Of a stretch of 37,703 nt of DNA, positions 29,596 through 37,633 are shown one piece after another. The position numbers and the translations under genes were made by a program. The stretch is from a virus. How positions within the stretch are numbered: the first letter of the stretch is position 1; each line of letters begins with the position of its first letter. Under the pieces are notes generated by a model, which saw only the letters and a list, made by a program, of their open reading frames with translations, was not told where the DNA came from and searched no databases. Where the stretch lies: the IMG/VR virus record IMGVR_UViG_3300032296_000770, positions 1 to 37,703 of that record. One strand, 5' to 3'.

Positions 29596-30714
29596 GTGAA
29601 CCATTCCAATGTCGTCGGCGGCAGCACCGCCAAGCGCGTCATCAACTGCCCAGCGTCGGTCAAGCTGGTGCAACAGATGCCGCCCCAACCTGAGTCCGAA
29701 CACGCAGCACGCGGAACTCTCCTGCATAACGTGATCGCCGAACTATTAGAGTTCGACAAGAGGCCAACGCAAATGCTTGGCGCTACGTACAAGACACAGA
29801 CACTCACACCGGAGCTACTCGATGAAAAGATTATCCCAGCTCTTGCGTTACTCGACGAAGTCGACCCCGAAAAGAAGATGGAGTACATGGTTGAGACCCG
29901 AGTTGGCTTTGGCGATTTTCTGCCTGGTGTCTTTGGTAGCACTGACTTACTTGGGCGTAAAGGTAAACGCGCGATCGTTCTTGATTGGAAATTTGGCGAT
30001 GGCGTACTTGTGGATGCTGAAGACAACCCTCAGCTCTTATTTTACGCAGCCGCCGCCATGAGAACACCGGCAGCACAATGGGTGTTTGAAGGCGCTGAAG
30101 AGATCGAGTGCATCATCGTGCAACCACCAGCGATGCGTCGTTGGGTCACGACACCAGAGCGCGTGAAGCAGTTCGAAGTCGAACTCGCTCGCGCTGTGCG
30201 TGAGTCGTCATGGCCGAACCCAACAATGCAAACCGGCGACCACTGCCGTTGGTGTACAGCCAAGCCGATCTGTCCTGAGATGACAGGGGCTGCTGAGCGC
30301 GCATTGAAAGTGCAGCTTGCAGCGCTGCCCGTTGACCAGATCGCCATGCAGCTGCAGCAGGCCGATATGCTGGAGGATTACGTCAAGAACCTGCGCGCGC
30401 TCGCGTTCCAGCTGCTGGAGAACGGACAGACAGTGCCAGGCTACAAACTGGTCGCCAAACGCGGCACACGCCAATGGGTAGACGAAGAGAAAGCGAAAGC
30501 GTTTCTGTTGAAATCGCTTGTTGAGCCGTACAAAGAGCTGGAAGTTATTTCGCCGGCACAAGCCGAGAAACTCTTAAAAAAGATTAAAATGGAATTACCG
30601 GCGGAGTTAGTCGTATCGATTTCGTCGGGTAGTACGTTGGCCACGGATGATGATGCACGGCCAGCGGTGTTGCAAATCGGGAAGCAGTTGTCTGCAGCCC
30701 TCTCTAAACTTTAA
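29596..30714 (+). CDS. Cas4-like Fe-S PD-(D/E)XK nuclease (DUF2800-like), 372 aa
   Basis: Start GTG 29596 with GGAGG four bases upstream is preferred to the TTG at 29539, which is part of the promoter. The protein has a Cas4/RecB-type nuclease core: His44 in ARGTLLHNVIAE, Asp117 in FGSTDLL, Asp130 and Lys132 in IVLDWKFG. Cys18 (INCPAS) and Cys217, Cys220 and Cys226 (CRWCTAKPIC) form the iron-sulphur cluster typical of Cas4-like nucleases. The DUF2800 assignment rests on the combination of these motifs and the following DUF2815-like gene. Probably makes single-stranded ends for recombination or replication. Confidence 0.85.
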   Translation: MNHSNVVGGSTAKRVINCPASVKLVQQMPPQPESEHAARGTLLHNVIAELLEFDKRPTQMLGATYKTQTLTPELLDEKIIPALALLDEVDPEKKMEYMVETRVGFGDFLPGVFGSTDLLGRKGKRAIVLDWKFGDGVLVDAEDNPQLLFYAAAAMRTPAAQWVFEGAEEIECIIVQPPAMRRWVTTPERVKQFEVELARAVRESSWPNPTMQTGDHCRWCTAKPICPEMTGAAERALKVQLAALPVDQIAMQLQQADMLEDYVKNLRALAFQLLENGQTVPGYKLVAKRGTRQWVDEEKAKAFLLKSLVEPYKELEVISPAQAEKLLKKIKMELPAELVVSISSGSTLATDDDARPAVLQIGKQLSAALSKL

Positions 30715-30729
30715 GTAAAGGAAACTACA

Positions 30730-31356
30730 ATGTCATTCGCTATAGCAAACCTGCCAAACGTATCCGCGCTCACTACTGCGCTTCGTTCATTGGAACAAGA
30801 TGTCGGCGCCGTTGGCTCCGTCATTCTGAAGATGGACAAGGGCGGCCACTGGGTCTACGGTGCGAACCAAAGCGAAGTTGAAGACGGCACCACATGGGCA
30901 GTCAATCCCATGTCGTTCGTTCACGGCTTCATTGCATGGGGTGAGGGTGAGGTGCTGGCCGAGAAGATGGTGCCAGTCACTGAGCCACGTCCTGAAGTCG
31001 GTGTTGCGCCGCCTGATGCGAAGAAGGGCTGGGAAGTGCAGGTTGGAATGGGGCTAAAATGCCTCTCCGGTCAGGACAAGGACTTGGAGGTGCGCTACAC
31101 CGTCACGTCTGTGGGTGGTAAGCGCGCTGTCCAGCAGTTGGGCGTTGCGATTGCTGCACAAGTCGAAACTGATCAAAGCAAGCCCGTGCCGGTCGTGCGT
31201 CTGAAGAAAGACCACTATCAGCACAAGTCGTACGGCAAGATCTATACACCGGTCTTCGAGATTGTTGAGTGGATCAGCATGGATGGCAAGTCGACCGACG
31301 CAGTTGATGAGACTGCTGAAGCTGAAGCCGCCCCTGCCCGCCGCCGTCGCGGCTAA
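30730..31356 (+). CDS. Putative ssDNA-binding protein (DUF2815-like), 208 aa
   Basis: AAAGGA precedes ATG 30730. The protein is beta-rich (GGHWVYGANQSEVEDGTTWA; ATGs in the middle are not used) with an acidic segment (DAVDETAEAEAAPA) and a terminal RRRRG. It stands between the Cas4-like nuclease and DNA polymerase, the place of DUF2815 proteins, which are thought to bind single-stranded DNA. The acidic tail fits SSB-like proteins, but the final Arg run is unusual. The family label is from context and general character, not a residue-level match. Confidence 0.65.
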   Translation: MSFAIANLPNVSALTTALRSLEQDVGAVGSVILKMDKGGHWVYGANQSEVEDGTTWAVNPMSFVHGFIAWGEGEVLAEKMVPVTEPRPEVGVAPPDAKKGWEVQVGMGLKCLSGQDKDLEVRYTVTSVGGKRAVQQLGVAIAAQVETDQSKPVPVVRLKKDHYQHKSYGKIYTPVFEIVEWISMDGKSTDAVDETAEAEAAPARRRRG

Positions 31357-31443
31357 GTAGCATGGGGGAAAGCGGATGCTGGAGAGTAAGCCGGGCCTTT
31401 GATCGGGACGCAGCCAGACGCAGCGAGTACCCCACCTTTCTAT

Positions 31444-31513
31444 GGCTCCTGTCATTTAATCATCAGGCTCTTCCTTGGTCGGTTCGACCTGATGCTGGCG
31501 GATGACAGGAGCC
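31444..31513 (+). promoter_or_regulatory. Hairpin that buries the polymerase ribosome binding site
   Basis: GGCTCCTGTCAT (31444-31455) and ATGACAGGAGCC (31502-31513) are perfect 12-base inverted arms. Inside lie CATCA/TGATG (31461-31465, 31490-31494) and GGTCG/CGACC (31477-31481, 31485-31489). The AGGAG at 31507-31511, 12 bases before ATG 31524, is in the outer stem. Likely a translational control element of the DNA polymerase; no U-tract, so not a standard terminator. Confidence 0.75.
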
Positions 31514-31523
31514 ACCCCTACCC

Positions 31524-33494
31524 ATGACCATATTGTTTGCAGATTTCGAGACCCGCAGTCGATGCGACCTTCCGTCGCGCGGCGGGTACAACTACAGCTT
31601 AGACGCAAGCACATCCATCCTGTGCTTTTCCTACGCATTTGGAGACGACGATGTACAAACGTGGACGCCAGATCAACCATTCCCTGAATCCGTATCAGAA
31701 CACATTCGCGCTGGTAAACAACTGCGGTTTCATAACGCCGGTTTTGATCGTCAGATCTTTTGGAATGTCTTATGCCAAGATTTTGGCGTACCAAAGCCTG
31801 CGCTTGAACAATTCTATTGCACCGCTGCACAAGCGCGAGCGAACTGCTTACCTGGCAGCCTTGAAGACGTCGGACGCGCCATCAGCAGTCAAATGCGCAA
31901 AGACCACCGAGGTGGACAGCTTATCCGACTACTTTCCATCCCTCGCGCTGATGGATCGTTTAACAATTCGCCAGAGCTGATGGCCGAGATGATCCGCTAC
32001 TGCGAACAAGATGTCCGTGCCATGCGCGCGATCAGCAAGGCCATGCGCCCGCTGTCCGACGAAGAGCTGGCCGACTACCACACAAATGAGCGCATCAACG
32101 ACCGTGGCGTGCTGCTCGACCTGCCACTGGCGCAGGCTGCCATCCGTTACGCGGAGGCCGAGAAAGCGGAGATTGAGAATCTTGTCGTCGAGTTGACCGA
32201 GGGTGAGATCGCGTCCGTGCGCAGCCCGAAAATGAAAAAGTGGGTGATGGATCGCATCAAACCGCAAGCGTTGAAGTTGATGGAGACGTACAAAGACGGC
32301 GACTTGAAGTACAGTATCGACAAGACTGTACGCGCCAATCTGCTAACGTTTGCCAAGGAGAACCCCGATGAGATTCCGACCCATGTTGCGGACGTCATTC
32401 AATGCGCAGATGACCTCTGGGCGTCGTCGGTTGCGAAGTTCGGCCGCCTTGCAAGTCTGGCAGACGAAGACGATCACCGAGTACGAGGTGCTTTTGTCTT
32501 CGCCGGAGGATCTGCCACTGGACGTGCTTCGAGCTATGGCGCGCAGGTCCATAATTTCAGCCGCGTCTGCGCCAAAGAGCCAGATGATGTTAGGCACGCT
32601 ATGGTCAGAGGCCACAGCATCACCCCAGGATTTGGAAAACGCGTTACGGATGTTCTCAAGGGAATGCTCCGGCCCGCACTGATACCGGCGCCGGGTAAGC
32701 AGTTCGTCGTCGCCGACTGGTCAGCTGTGGAGGCCCGCGTCACCGCCTGGGCGTCAGCCGACCCACAGGCCGAAGAGGTGCTACAGGTATTCCGTGAAGG
32801 CCGCGACATTTACAAACGTGAAGCCGCCGGCATTTACCGGGTGCCTGAAGACGCGGTCGACAAAGAGCAGCGCCAGATCGGCAAGGTCGCCATCTTGTCG
32901 CTAGGATTTGGAGGGTCGATTGGCGCCTTCTCAGCGATGGGTCGCAATTACGGCGTCTTCATGGCCGAGTCCGATTCGCGCCGCATTGTGGACGCCTGGC
33001 GGCGCGCAAACTCTTGGGCGGTGCGTTACTGGGGCAAGCTCGAAGAGGCGTACACAAGGGCGCTGCGCAATCCTGGGCGCGAGTTCACCGCTGGGCGAGT
33101 GACGTACCTATTCCAAGGCCAGCATCTTTGGTACGCATTACCGTCGGGTCGCATCCTGTGCTACCCATTCGCGCGGTTCGAGGGGGACGAGATCACGTAC
33201 GTCAAGGCGGCATGGAAACCTGCAGCAGATGCCAAAGAATGGCCACGGGCGCGCTTGTGGCGGGGTCTGGCTTGTGAGAACATAACGCAGGCGATCGCCA
33301 ACGATCTGCTGCGGCACGCTTTACGCCAGCTTCCTGACGTAGTGCTGCATATCCATGATGAAATTGTCCAAGAGACCGCCGACCCTGATGCACCCAATAC
33401 CCTGAAACAAGTGATGTGTACGCCGCCCGATTGGGCGGAAGGTTTACCTTTGAACGCCGAAGTCGAAGTAATGGATCGATACGGCAAAGGCTAA
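31524..33494 (+). CDS. Family A DNA polymerase with 3'-5' exonuclease, 656 aa
   Basis: Replicative polymerase. The exonuclease site has ExoI FADFETRS (Asp7, Glu9), ExoII HNAGFD (Asp75) and ExoIII YCEQD (Tyr159, Asp163). The polymerase site has motif A DWSAVEAR (398-405, catalytic Asp398), motif B RQIGKVAILSLGFG (Arg450, Lys454) and motif C HDE (611-613, Asp612). Lining up motif B with Taq and E. coli Pol I puts Leu458 at the Phe762 position and Phe462 at the conserved Tyr. No 5'-nuclease domain. It is preceded by a long hairpin covering its ribosome binding site and followed by a terminator. Confidence 0.96.
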   Translation: MTILFADFETRSRCDLPSRGGYNYSLDASTSILCFSYAFGDDDVQTWTPDQPFPESVSEHIRAGKQLRFHNAGFDRQIFWNVLCQDFGVPKPALEQFYCTAAQARANCLPGSLEDVGRAISSQMRKDHRGGQLIRLLSIPRADGSFNNSPELMAEMIRYCEQDVRAMRAISKAMRPLSDEELADYHTNERINDRGVLLDLPLAQAAIRYAEAEKAEIENLVVELTEGEIASVRSPKMKKWVMDRIKPQALKLMETYKDGDLKYSIDKTVRANLLTFAKENPDEIPTHVADVIQCADDLWASSVAKFGRLASLADEDDHRVRGAFVFAGGSATGRASSYGAQVHNFSRVCAKEPDDVRHAMVRGHSITPGFGKRVTDVLKGMLRPALIPAPGKQFVVADWSAVEARVTAWASADPQAEEVLQVFREGRDIYKREAAGIYRVPEDAVDKEQRQIGKVAILSLGFGGSIGAFSAMGRNYGVFMAESDSRRIVDAWRRANSWAVRYWGKLEEAYTRALRNPGREFTAGRVTYLFQGQHLWYALPSGRILCYPFARFEGDEITYVKAAWKPAADAKEWPRARLWRGLACENITQAIANDLLRHALRQLPDVVLHIHDEIVQETADPDAPNTLKQVMCTPPDWAEGLPLNAEVEVMDRYGKG

Positions 33495-33500
33495 TAAAAA

Positions 33501-33525
33501 AGCCGCCTGGCAGGGCGGCTCTTTC
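33501..33525 (+). terminator. Terminator after the polymerase gene
   Basis: AGCCGCC, a six-base loop and GGCGGCT form a perfect 7-bp stem after the stop codon, followed by CTTTC. The U-tract is short, so read-through into the primase gene 23 bases further on is expected. Confidence 0.7.
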
Positions 33526-33542
33526 AACTACCGGAGACTACG

Positions 33543-35846
33543 TTGGAATTCCTTGATTATATACAGAATCTCGCGCCCGAGGGCGAAACAGCCTTAATCG
33601 TACGTCAAAAACCTATCCTATCCGACGGCAAGCTACAGTTCCACGCGGATGGCGCCGTCAAGTGCACATGGCCAGCCTACCTGCCCAAACACAAGCGCAA
33701 AGACGGCGAGAGCTGGTACGGCAACACAGCGTCCTTCATCAAAGACCGCTTCAAAGATGGGCGCCCTAGCGCATCAGCTGCCAATTGCGAGTACATCTTG
33801 GTGATGATGTTAGACGACATCGGCACCAAATCGAAGACACCACCGTTAGAACCCACCTGGATCATGGAGACGTCGCCCGGCTCGTTCCAATGGGGTTACG
33901 CATTCTCAGAGCAGCCGACCAAAGCCGATTTCGCCGCAGCGATCCGCGCGATCGCAGATGCCGGCTACACGGATCCCGGTGCCTGCAACCCGGTGCGCAA
34001 CTTCCGCCTGCCCGGCTCGGTCAACATCAAGCCAGGCCGCGAGAGCTTCAAGGCGCAGCTGGCACGCTTTAACCCAGAGCGCGAGTACACACTGGAGCAG
34101 ATCTGCGCAGCGCTCGACGTCACCCCTGTGGCCGGTGTCGGTCTTGGACCGGTGCCCATTCGCCTGCAGGACGACGGCAACGACGACGTCATGGCCTGGC
34201 TCTCCGAGCAGGGATTATTTCTGCGCCACACGAACCCTGAAGGCTGGGCGGGCGTCATCTGCCCGAACCATGCCGAACACACGGACGGCAACCCCGAAGG
34301 GCGCTACCACCCGGCTAACCGGGCGTACTGCTGCCTGCACTCGCACTGCATCGAACTCGGCTCGGCGGCTTTTCTGGAGTGGGTCGCAGCTAATGGCGGA
34401 CCACAGCACACGCCTGGCCCACGTCAGGAGCTGCTCGCCGCCGTCATGACAACCGCCTTGTCGAAAATCCCCGGCGCTGGCATATTCGAAGACACGGCTG
34501 CGCAGATCGTGCAGGACATGGCCGCCAAAGACGAGCAGCGCCAGAGCGCGCGCGGACAGAAGGAAGACTGGTATGAGCGCTTTGCGTATGTACAAGAGGA
34601 TGAAAGCTATTTTGATCTGCGCGACCGTCGGGAAATTTCTCGATCTACTTTTAACGCACTTTTCCGGCATGTCCCCTGCAGGTCCATACATAACGGCGCC
34701 AAAATTGAAGCGGCTACGTGTTTCGACGAGAACCGCGAATCGAAGGGCGCTCATGCGCTGGTCGGCATAACCTATGCTGCAGGCGACGATATTATCGTTC
34801 ACCGCAACGGCCATCAGTACGGCAACCGCTGGCGCGACGCCCGGCCTGCAGGCGTCCCAGGTGATGTGACACCGTGGCTCGACCATGTCATGCGCATGAT
34901 CCCGACCGACTTCGAGCGTGAGCATTTCCTAAACGCACTCGCCTTCAAGGTCCAACACCCGGACAAGAAAATCAACCACGCTATTTTGGTCGGCGGCCAT
35001 CCAGGATCGGGCAAGGACACCATGCTGGCGCCGTTTTTCTGGGCGATCGGCGGGTTGACTAAGCAGAACTGCAGCCTGGTCAAGAACGAAGACCTAAATA
35101 GCCAGTGGGGCTACGCGCTCGAATGCGAAGTGATGGAGATCGCGGAACTCCGCCAGTCTGAGGCACGCGACCGGCGAGCGCTGGAAAACGCTCTAAAGCC
35201 CATTATTGCCGCACCTCCAGAGCTGCTACAGGTGAACCGCAAGGGCCTGCACCCCTACATGGCACTAAACCGCGTGTTCGTTGTTGCCTTTTCGAACGAG
35301 CGCGCAGCGATTTCAATCCCGTCAAATGACCGCCGCTGGTTCTGCCTGTGGGCGGAAGCAGGACGCCTGCCTGAAGCGGACGCCTCGCGCTTGTGGCGCT
35401 GGTATCACAATGGCGGCTTTGAGGCGATCGCATCTTGGCTGCATCAGCGTGACGTGGCGGCCTTCAACCCTTCAGCAGCTCCACCGATGACGGAAGCAAA
35501 GGCGATCATGATCGACCAAGGGCGCAGCACGGCCGAATCGTACCTGATCGACTTGATCGCCGGCCGGCTGGGTGAGTTCTCCAGCGGCGTGATTGCATCA
35601 CCCTTTTTCGCGCTTTGCGACCGGCTGGCCGGTGCGGCGCCTGCAGGGGTGAAGATACCGCAGGCGGCGCTCCTGCACGCGCTCAGTGAAGCTGGCTGGG
35701 TCGATATGGGGCGCATTGGTTCCAGAGAGTTCCCGACCAAAAAACAGATTTACTGCGCGCCAGAGCTGGCTACCTTGTCGAAATCGGAACTGCGCCGCAT
35801 GGCCGAAGATGTACCGGCGCCTGCAGCGGTTCGACTGGTCAAATAG
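33543..35846 (+). CDS. AEP-type primase fused to SF3-type helicase (DUF5906-like), 767 aa
   Basis: Start TTG 33543 with GGAG six bases upstream. N-terminal archaeo-eukaryotic primase-like domain: acidic pair in MMLDDIG (Asp91, Asp92), IMETSPGSFQWGYAFSEQP and VRNFRLPGSVNIKPGRES. A zinc-type Cys/His module follows (CPNHAEH at about 240, CCLHSHC at about 263). The helicase has Walker A GGHPGSGKDT (484-493, Lys491), Walker B VMEIAEL and VFVVAFSNE with NDRRWFCLW for the sensor and arginine finger. It probably primes and unwinds DNA for the polymerase. A full replacement for DnaG/DnaB or T7 gp4. Confidence 0.9.
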   Translation: MEFLDYIQNLAPEGETALIVRQKPILSDGKLQFHADGAVKCTWPAYLPKHKRKDGESWYGNTASFIKDRFKDGRPSASAANCEYILVMMLDDIGTKSKTPPLEPTWIMETSPGSFQWGYAFSEQPTKADFAAAIRAIADAGYTDPGACNPVRNFRLPGSVNIKPGRESFKAQLARFNPEREYTLEQICAALDVTPVAGVGLGPVPIRLQDDGNDDVMAWLSEQGLFLRHTNPEGWAGVICPNHAEHTDGNPEGRYHPANRAYCCLHSHCIELGSAAFLEWVAANGGPQHTPGPRQELLAAVMTTALSKIPGAGIFEDTAAQIVQDMAAKDEQRQSARGQKEDWYERFAYVQEDESYFDLRDRREISRSTFNALFRHVPCRSIHNGAKIEAATCFDENRESKGAHALVGITYAAGDDIIVHRNGHQYGNRWRDARPAGVPGDVTPWLDHVMRMIPTDFEREHFLNALAFKVQHPDKKINHAILVGGHPGSGKDTMLAPFFWAIGGLTKQNCSLVKNEDLNSQWGYALECEVMEIAELRQSEARDRRALENALKPIIAAPPELLQVNRKGLHPYMALNRVFVVAFSNERAAISIPSNDRRWFCLWAEAGRLPEADASRLWRWYHNGGFEAIASWLHQRDVAAFNPSAAPPMTEAKAIMIDQGRSTAESYLIDLIAGRLGEFSSGVIASPFFALCDRLAGAAPAGVKIPQAALLHALSEAGWVDMGRIGSREFPTKKQIYCAPELATLSKSELRRMAEDVPAPAAVRLVK

Positions 35847-35883
35847 CGCTGACGTAGCGGTCATGCGCCTACGGCGCCTGCCC

Positions 35884-35916
35884 AAAAAAGCCCGCTCAGC
35901 CTTCAGGCTGGCGGGC
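35884..35916 (-). terminator. Strong terminator for the leftward operon
   Basis: GCCCGC/GCGGGC with inner CAGCC/GGCTG form an 11-bp stem with one bulge. On the minus strand it is followed by six T, a classic Rho-independent terminator. On the plus strand it has only an A-run, so it should stop the nine-gene leftward operon and protect the convergent replication operon. Confidence 0.85.
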
Positions 35917-35968
35917 AAAACCCGTCGGAGGGATTGACGGGCGACTCAAGCGCGCGGAGACTCGCGCA

Positions 35969-36028
35969 CTACAATCGTCGCACAAGAACCCACAAGCCGA
36001 CAATCAATTTAAATGCGAGCGCTAGCAT
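35969..36028 (-). CDS. Membrane microprotein, 19 aa
   Basis: ATG 36028 is preceded by GGAGGG six bases away, and it overlaps the stop of the upstream gene (ATGCTAG). The product is MLALAFKLIVGLWVLVRRL, a single hydrophobic helix with a basic end. So short a frame may be chance, but the excellent ribosome binding site, coupling and position before the terminator speak for it. Confidence 0.45.
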   Translation of the reverse strand: MLALAFKLIVGLWVLVRRL

Positions 36029-36279
36029 GTTGGACCCTCCGCAAGCGCTTCAGCGGCTTCCCGCTCGATATCCTTGATGATGTGATCCTTCAGTAAATCG
36101 ACCACATCCACGCCGCCGGCAAACGCGTGGATTAACCAGGCGCCGCCGGTCCAGCCTACAGACCGATCTGCGGGTTCCCAGTCGACAAAGCAGAGCAGCT
36201 CGATATCGCCGTGTGTGTACGTGTACGGCCAAAGATGCGCCGGGTACCAGGGCGCAGAGGTGTCAATTTGCGTTTTCAT
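36022..36279 (-). CDS. Hypothetical protein, 85 aa
   Basis: ATG 36279 (MKTQIDTSAPWYPAHLWPYT) with GAGGA eight bases upstream is chosen over the longer frame starting at 36342. The sequence is rich in Trp, Tyr, His and Pro, with DIELLCFVDWEPADRSVGW, and ends in an acidic helix (IIKDIEREAAEALAEG). No membrane helix. The beta-type core followed by helix suggests a small folded domain; no family recognised. Confidence 0.75.
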   Translation of the reverse strand: MKTQIDTSAPWYPAHLWPYTYTHGDIELLCFVDWEPADRSVGWTGGAWLIHAFAGGVDVVDLLKDHIIKDIEREAAEALAEGPTC

Positions 36280-36550
36280 TGGATAAGTCCTCAAGTAGTG
36301 GCATTGTGTAATCGTACTGCGCGGCGCTTTCGGTACTGGCACCGGTATAGTCGACCGGCTGCAGAAAATTCAACGCATCAAACCGCCGAATGTAATCGGC
36401 CGTCGACACTGTCGGAGTCCATGTCGGAAACTTGCGGATATCTTTAGGCTTTTTCGGTTTCCAGGGTTTGCGCGCCAATTTGGCTAGCTCGACCGGATCG
36501 CGGTCAAATTTCACTTTATATGTCGTTCCATCTACTTTTATCGTTTGCAT
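36263..36550 (-). CDS. Hypothetical protein, 95 aa
   Basis: ATG 36550 follows GGAG by eight bases. N-terminal beta hairpin (MQTIKVDGTTYKVKFDRD), then a Lys/Pro-rich linker (KPWKPKKPKDIRKFPTW) and a helical acidic end. Overlaps its neighbours by 13 and 17 bases. Unknown function. Confidence 0.75.
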   Translation of the reverse strand: MQTIKVDGTTYKVKFDRDPVELAKLARKPWKPKKPKDIRKFPTWTPTVSTADYIRRFDALNFLQPVDYTGASTESAAQYDYTMPLLEDLSNENAN

Positions 36551-36741
36551 AGCTCAGACTCCAAAAGGTAAGTATTGATTAAATGTAGTGCCCGTTCGGC
36601 GCTTGTCAAACCCTCATCCGGTTCAGGATTATTGATTGCATCCGATAAGGCCGCGCGCGCTTGCCAGAGTAGTGATTCATTCGAGCCGGTAATTTCGGCG
36701 GTTTCCTGCGCGCGCAGAATCGCGGTTTTAAGTTTTGCCAT
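36538..36741 (-). CDS. Hypothetical helical protein, 67 aa
   Basis: ATG 36741 (MAKLKTAILRAQETAEITGS) with GAGGG seven bases upstream is preferred to the start at 36825, which lies within the neighbouring gene. The product is helical and ends in Leu/Glu-rich helix (RALHLINTYLLESELCKR). It follows the 77-residue gene with a two-base gap. Unknown function. Confidence 0.75.
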   Translation of the reverse strand: MAKLKTAILRAQETAEITGSNESLLWQARAALSDAINNPEPDEGLTSAERALHLINTYLLESELCKR

Positions 36742-36743
36742 AA

Positions 36744-36977
36744 TTAAACCCTCTCGAATTGAATCCGGTCCATGCGGACTAGGTTTGACGTCAATACCTT
36801 GGCCGGTATATTCGGCCGGTCCCATTCAATAGTCGCGATGTCCAGGCCATTAGATACCGGCGAGAGACTGATAATCCGCCCTTTTGCGTGCGGTATGTTG
36901 CCGGCCAGCTGGCCAGTAGAGCGGAGCCATTGACGTGCGTATTGCACGCGGTCGCCGGTCTTAAATATTGTGTGCAT
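36744..36977 (-). CDS. Hypothetical beta-rich protein, 77 aa
   Basis: ATG 36977 follows AGGGGA by four bases. Sequence pattern HTIFKTGDRVQYARQWLRST, GRIISL, IATIEWDRP, VLTSNLVRMD is typical of an SH3/KOW-like barrel, a fold often used to bind nucleic acid or protein. The call is by impression of strands, not family match. Placed 11 bases after the GP88-like gene. Confidence 0.75.
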   Translation of the reverse strand: MHTIFKTGDRVQYARQWLRSTGQLAGNIPHAKGRIISLSPVSNGLDIATIEWDRPNIPAKVLTSNLVRMDRIQFERV

Positions 36978-36988
36978 GTTTTCCCCTA

Positions 36989-37633
36989 TTAAGCGGCCAA
37001 TTTGATGCGGATAACTTTGTTCATCTTGACGCCGTGCGCCGGGTAAGCAATTACTTTGATTTTCTTGTCATAGCAGGCGCGGCATGGTCCGCATGCGCCG
37101 CCATTGTCATATGCGCCGCACAAGGTCATGCCGCGTTTTGCATCGCCTGGAGTTGGCACAATCACGGAGCCGTGAAGGCCTTTTGTGTACTGGCCCGTCA
37201 CTGAATCGCTCGAGAACCGCACACTTACATTTTTCAGCGCTTGCATCTCTGACAATACTTGCCGAAATTTCGGAAACTTGTGCATGCGTGTCGGCAACCA
37301 GTGTTTTACCCATGGCGTGCGACGCATTACTTCAAGAATCTTTTCGGCCAAAGCGAGCGTATACATATCGCCCGAATCAAACCAGCGAAAGTGCGTATCT
37401 TTGGCTAGTTCGTCGACCATGTCGTCGCACCATTCGATGCGCTGCCAATCTTCCTTGTTGTGGCGCCGCGGCGCTTTGACGTTCTCAAACCGATAATTGC
37501 CGGTCGTGGCATAACAGCCGGCGCAGGCGTCGACTAGCACACCCGGCGCCGCTATCGAGCCTGGACACGTTTCGAGCGCTTGCAAAGACCATGAGCGCAC
37601 GCCGTCAAGTTTTGAAGTAACAGAGATTTTCAT
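36989..37633 (-). CDS. GP88-like cysteine-rich protein, 214 aa
   Basis: ATG 37633 with AAGGGA eight bases upstream is chosen over 37699; on the circle the start is base 51. The sequence agrees with the phage 'gene product 88' family. It has two Cys groups: Cys23, Cys37, Cys40 (VDACAGCYATTGNY) and Cys172, Cys181, Cys184, Cys187 (GGACGPCRACYDK). The middle alternates strands and helices, with FRWFDSGDM and VKHWLPTR. The pattern suggests metal or Fe-S clusters in an alpha/beta barrel, recalling radical SAM enzymes; this is inference. Its function is unknown. Confidence 0.82.
   Translation of the reverse strand: MKISVTSKLDGVRSWSLQALETCPGSIAAPGVLVDACAGCYATTGNYRFENVKAPRRHNKEDWQRIEWCDDMVDELAKDTHFRWFDSGDMYTLALAEKILEVMRRTPWVKHWLPTRMHKFPKFRQVLSEMQALKNVSVRFSSDSVTGQYTKGLHGSVIVPTPGDAKRGMTLCGAYDNGGACGPCRACYDKKIKVIAYPAHGVKMNKVIRIKLAA

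Noticed and set aside
34215-34925. 236-residue minus-strand frame opposite the primase-helicase
   Set aside because: The plus strand has clear zinc-module and primase-helicase coding; the opposite frame has no motifs or ribosome site.
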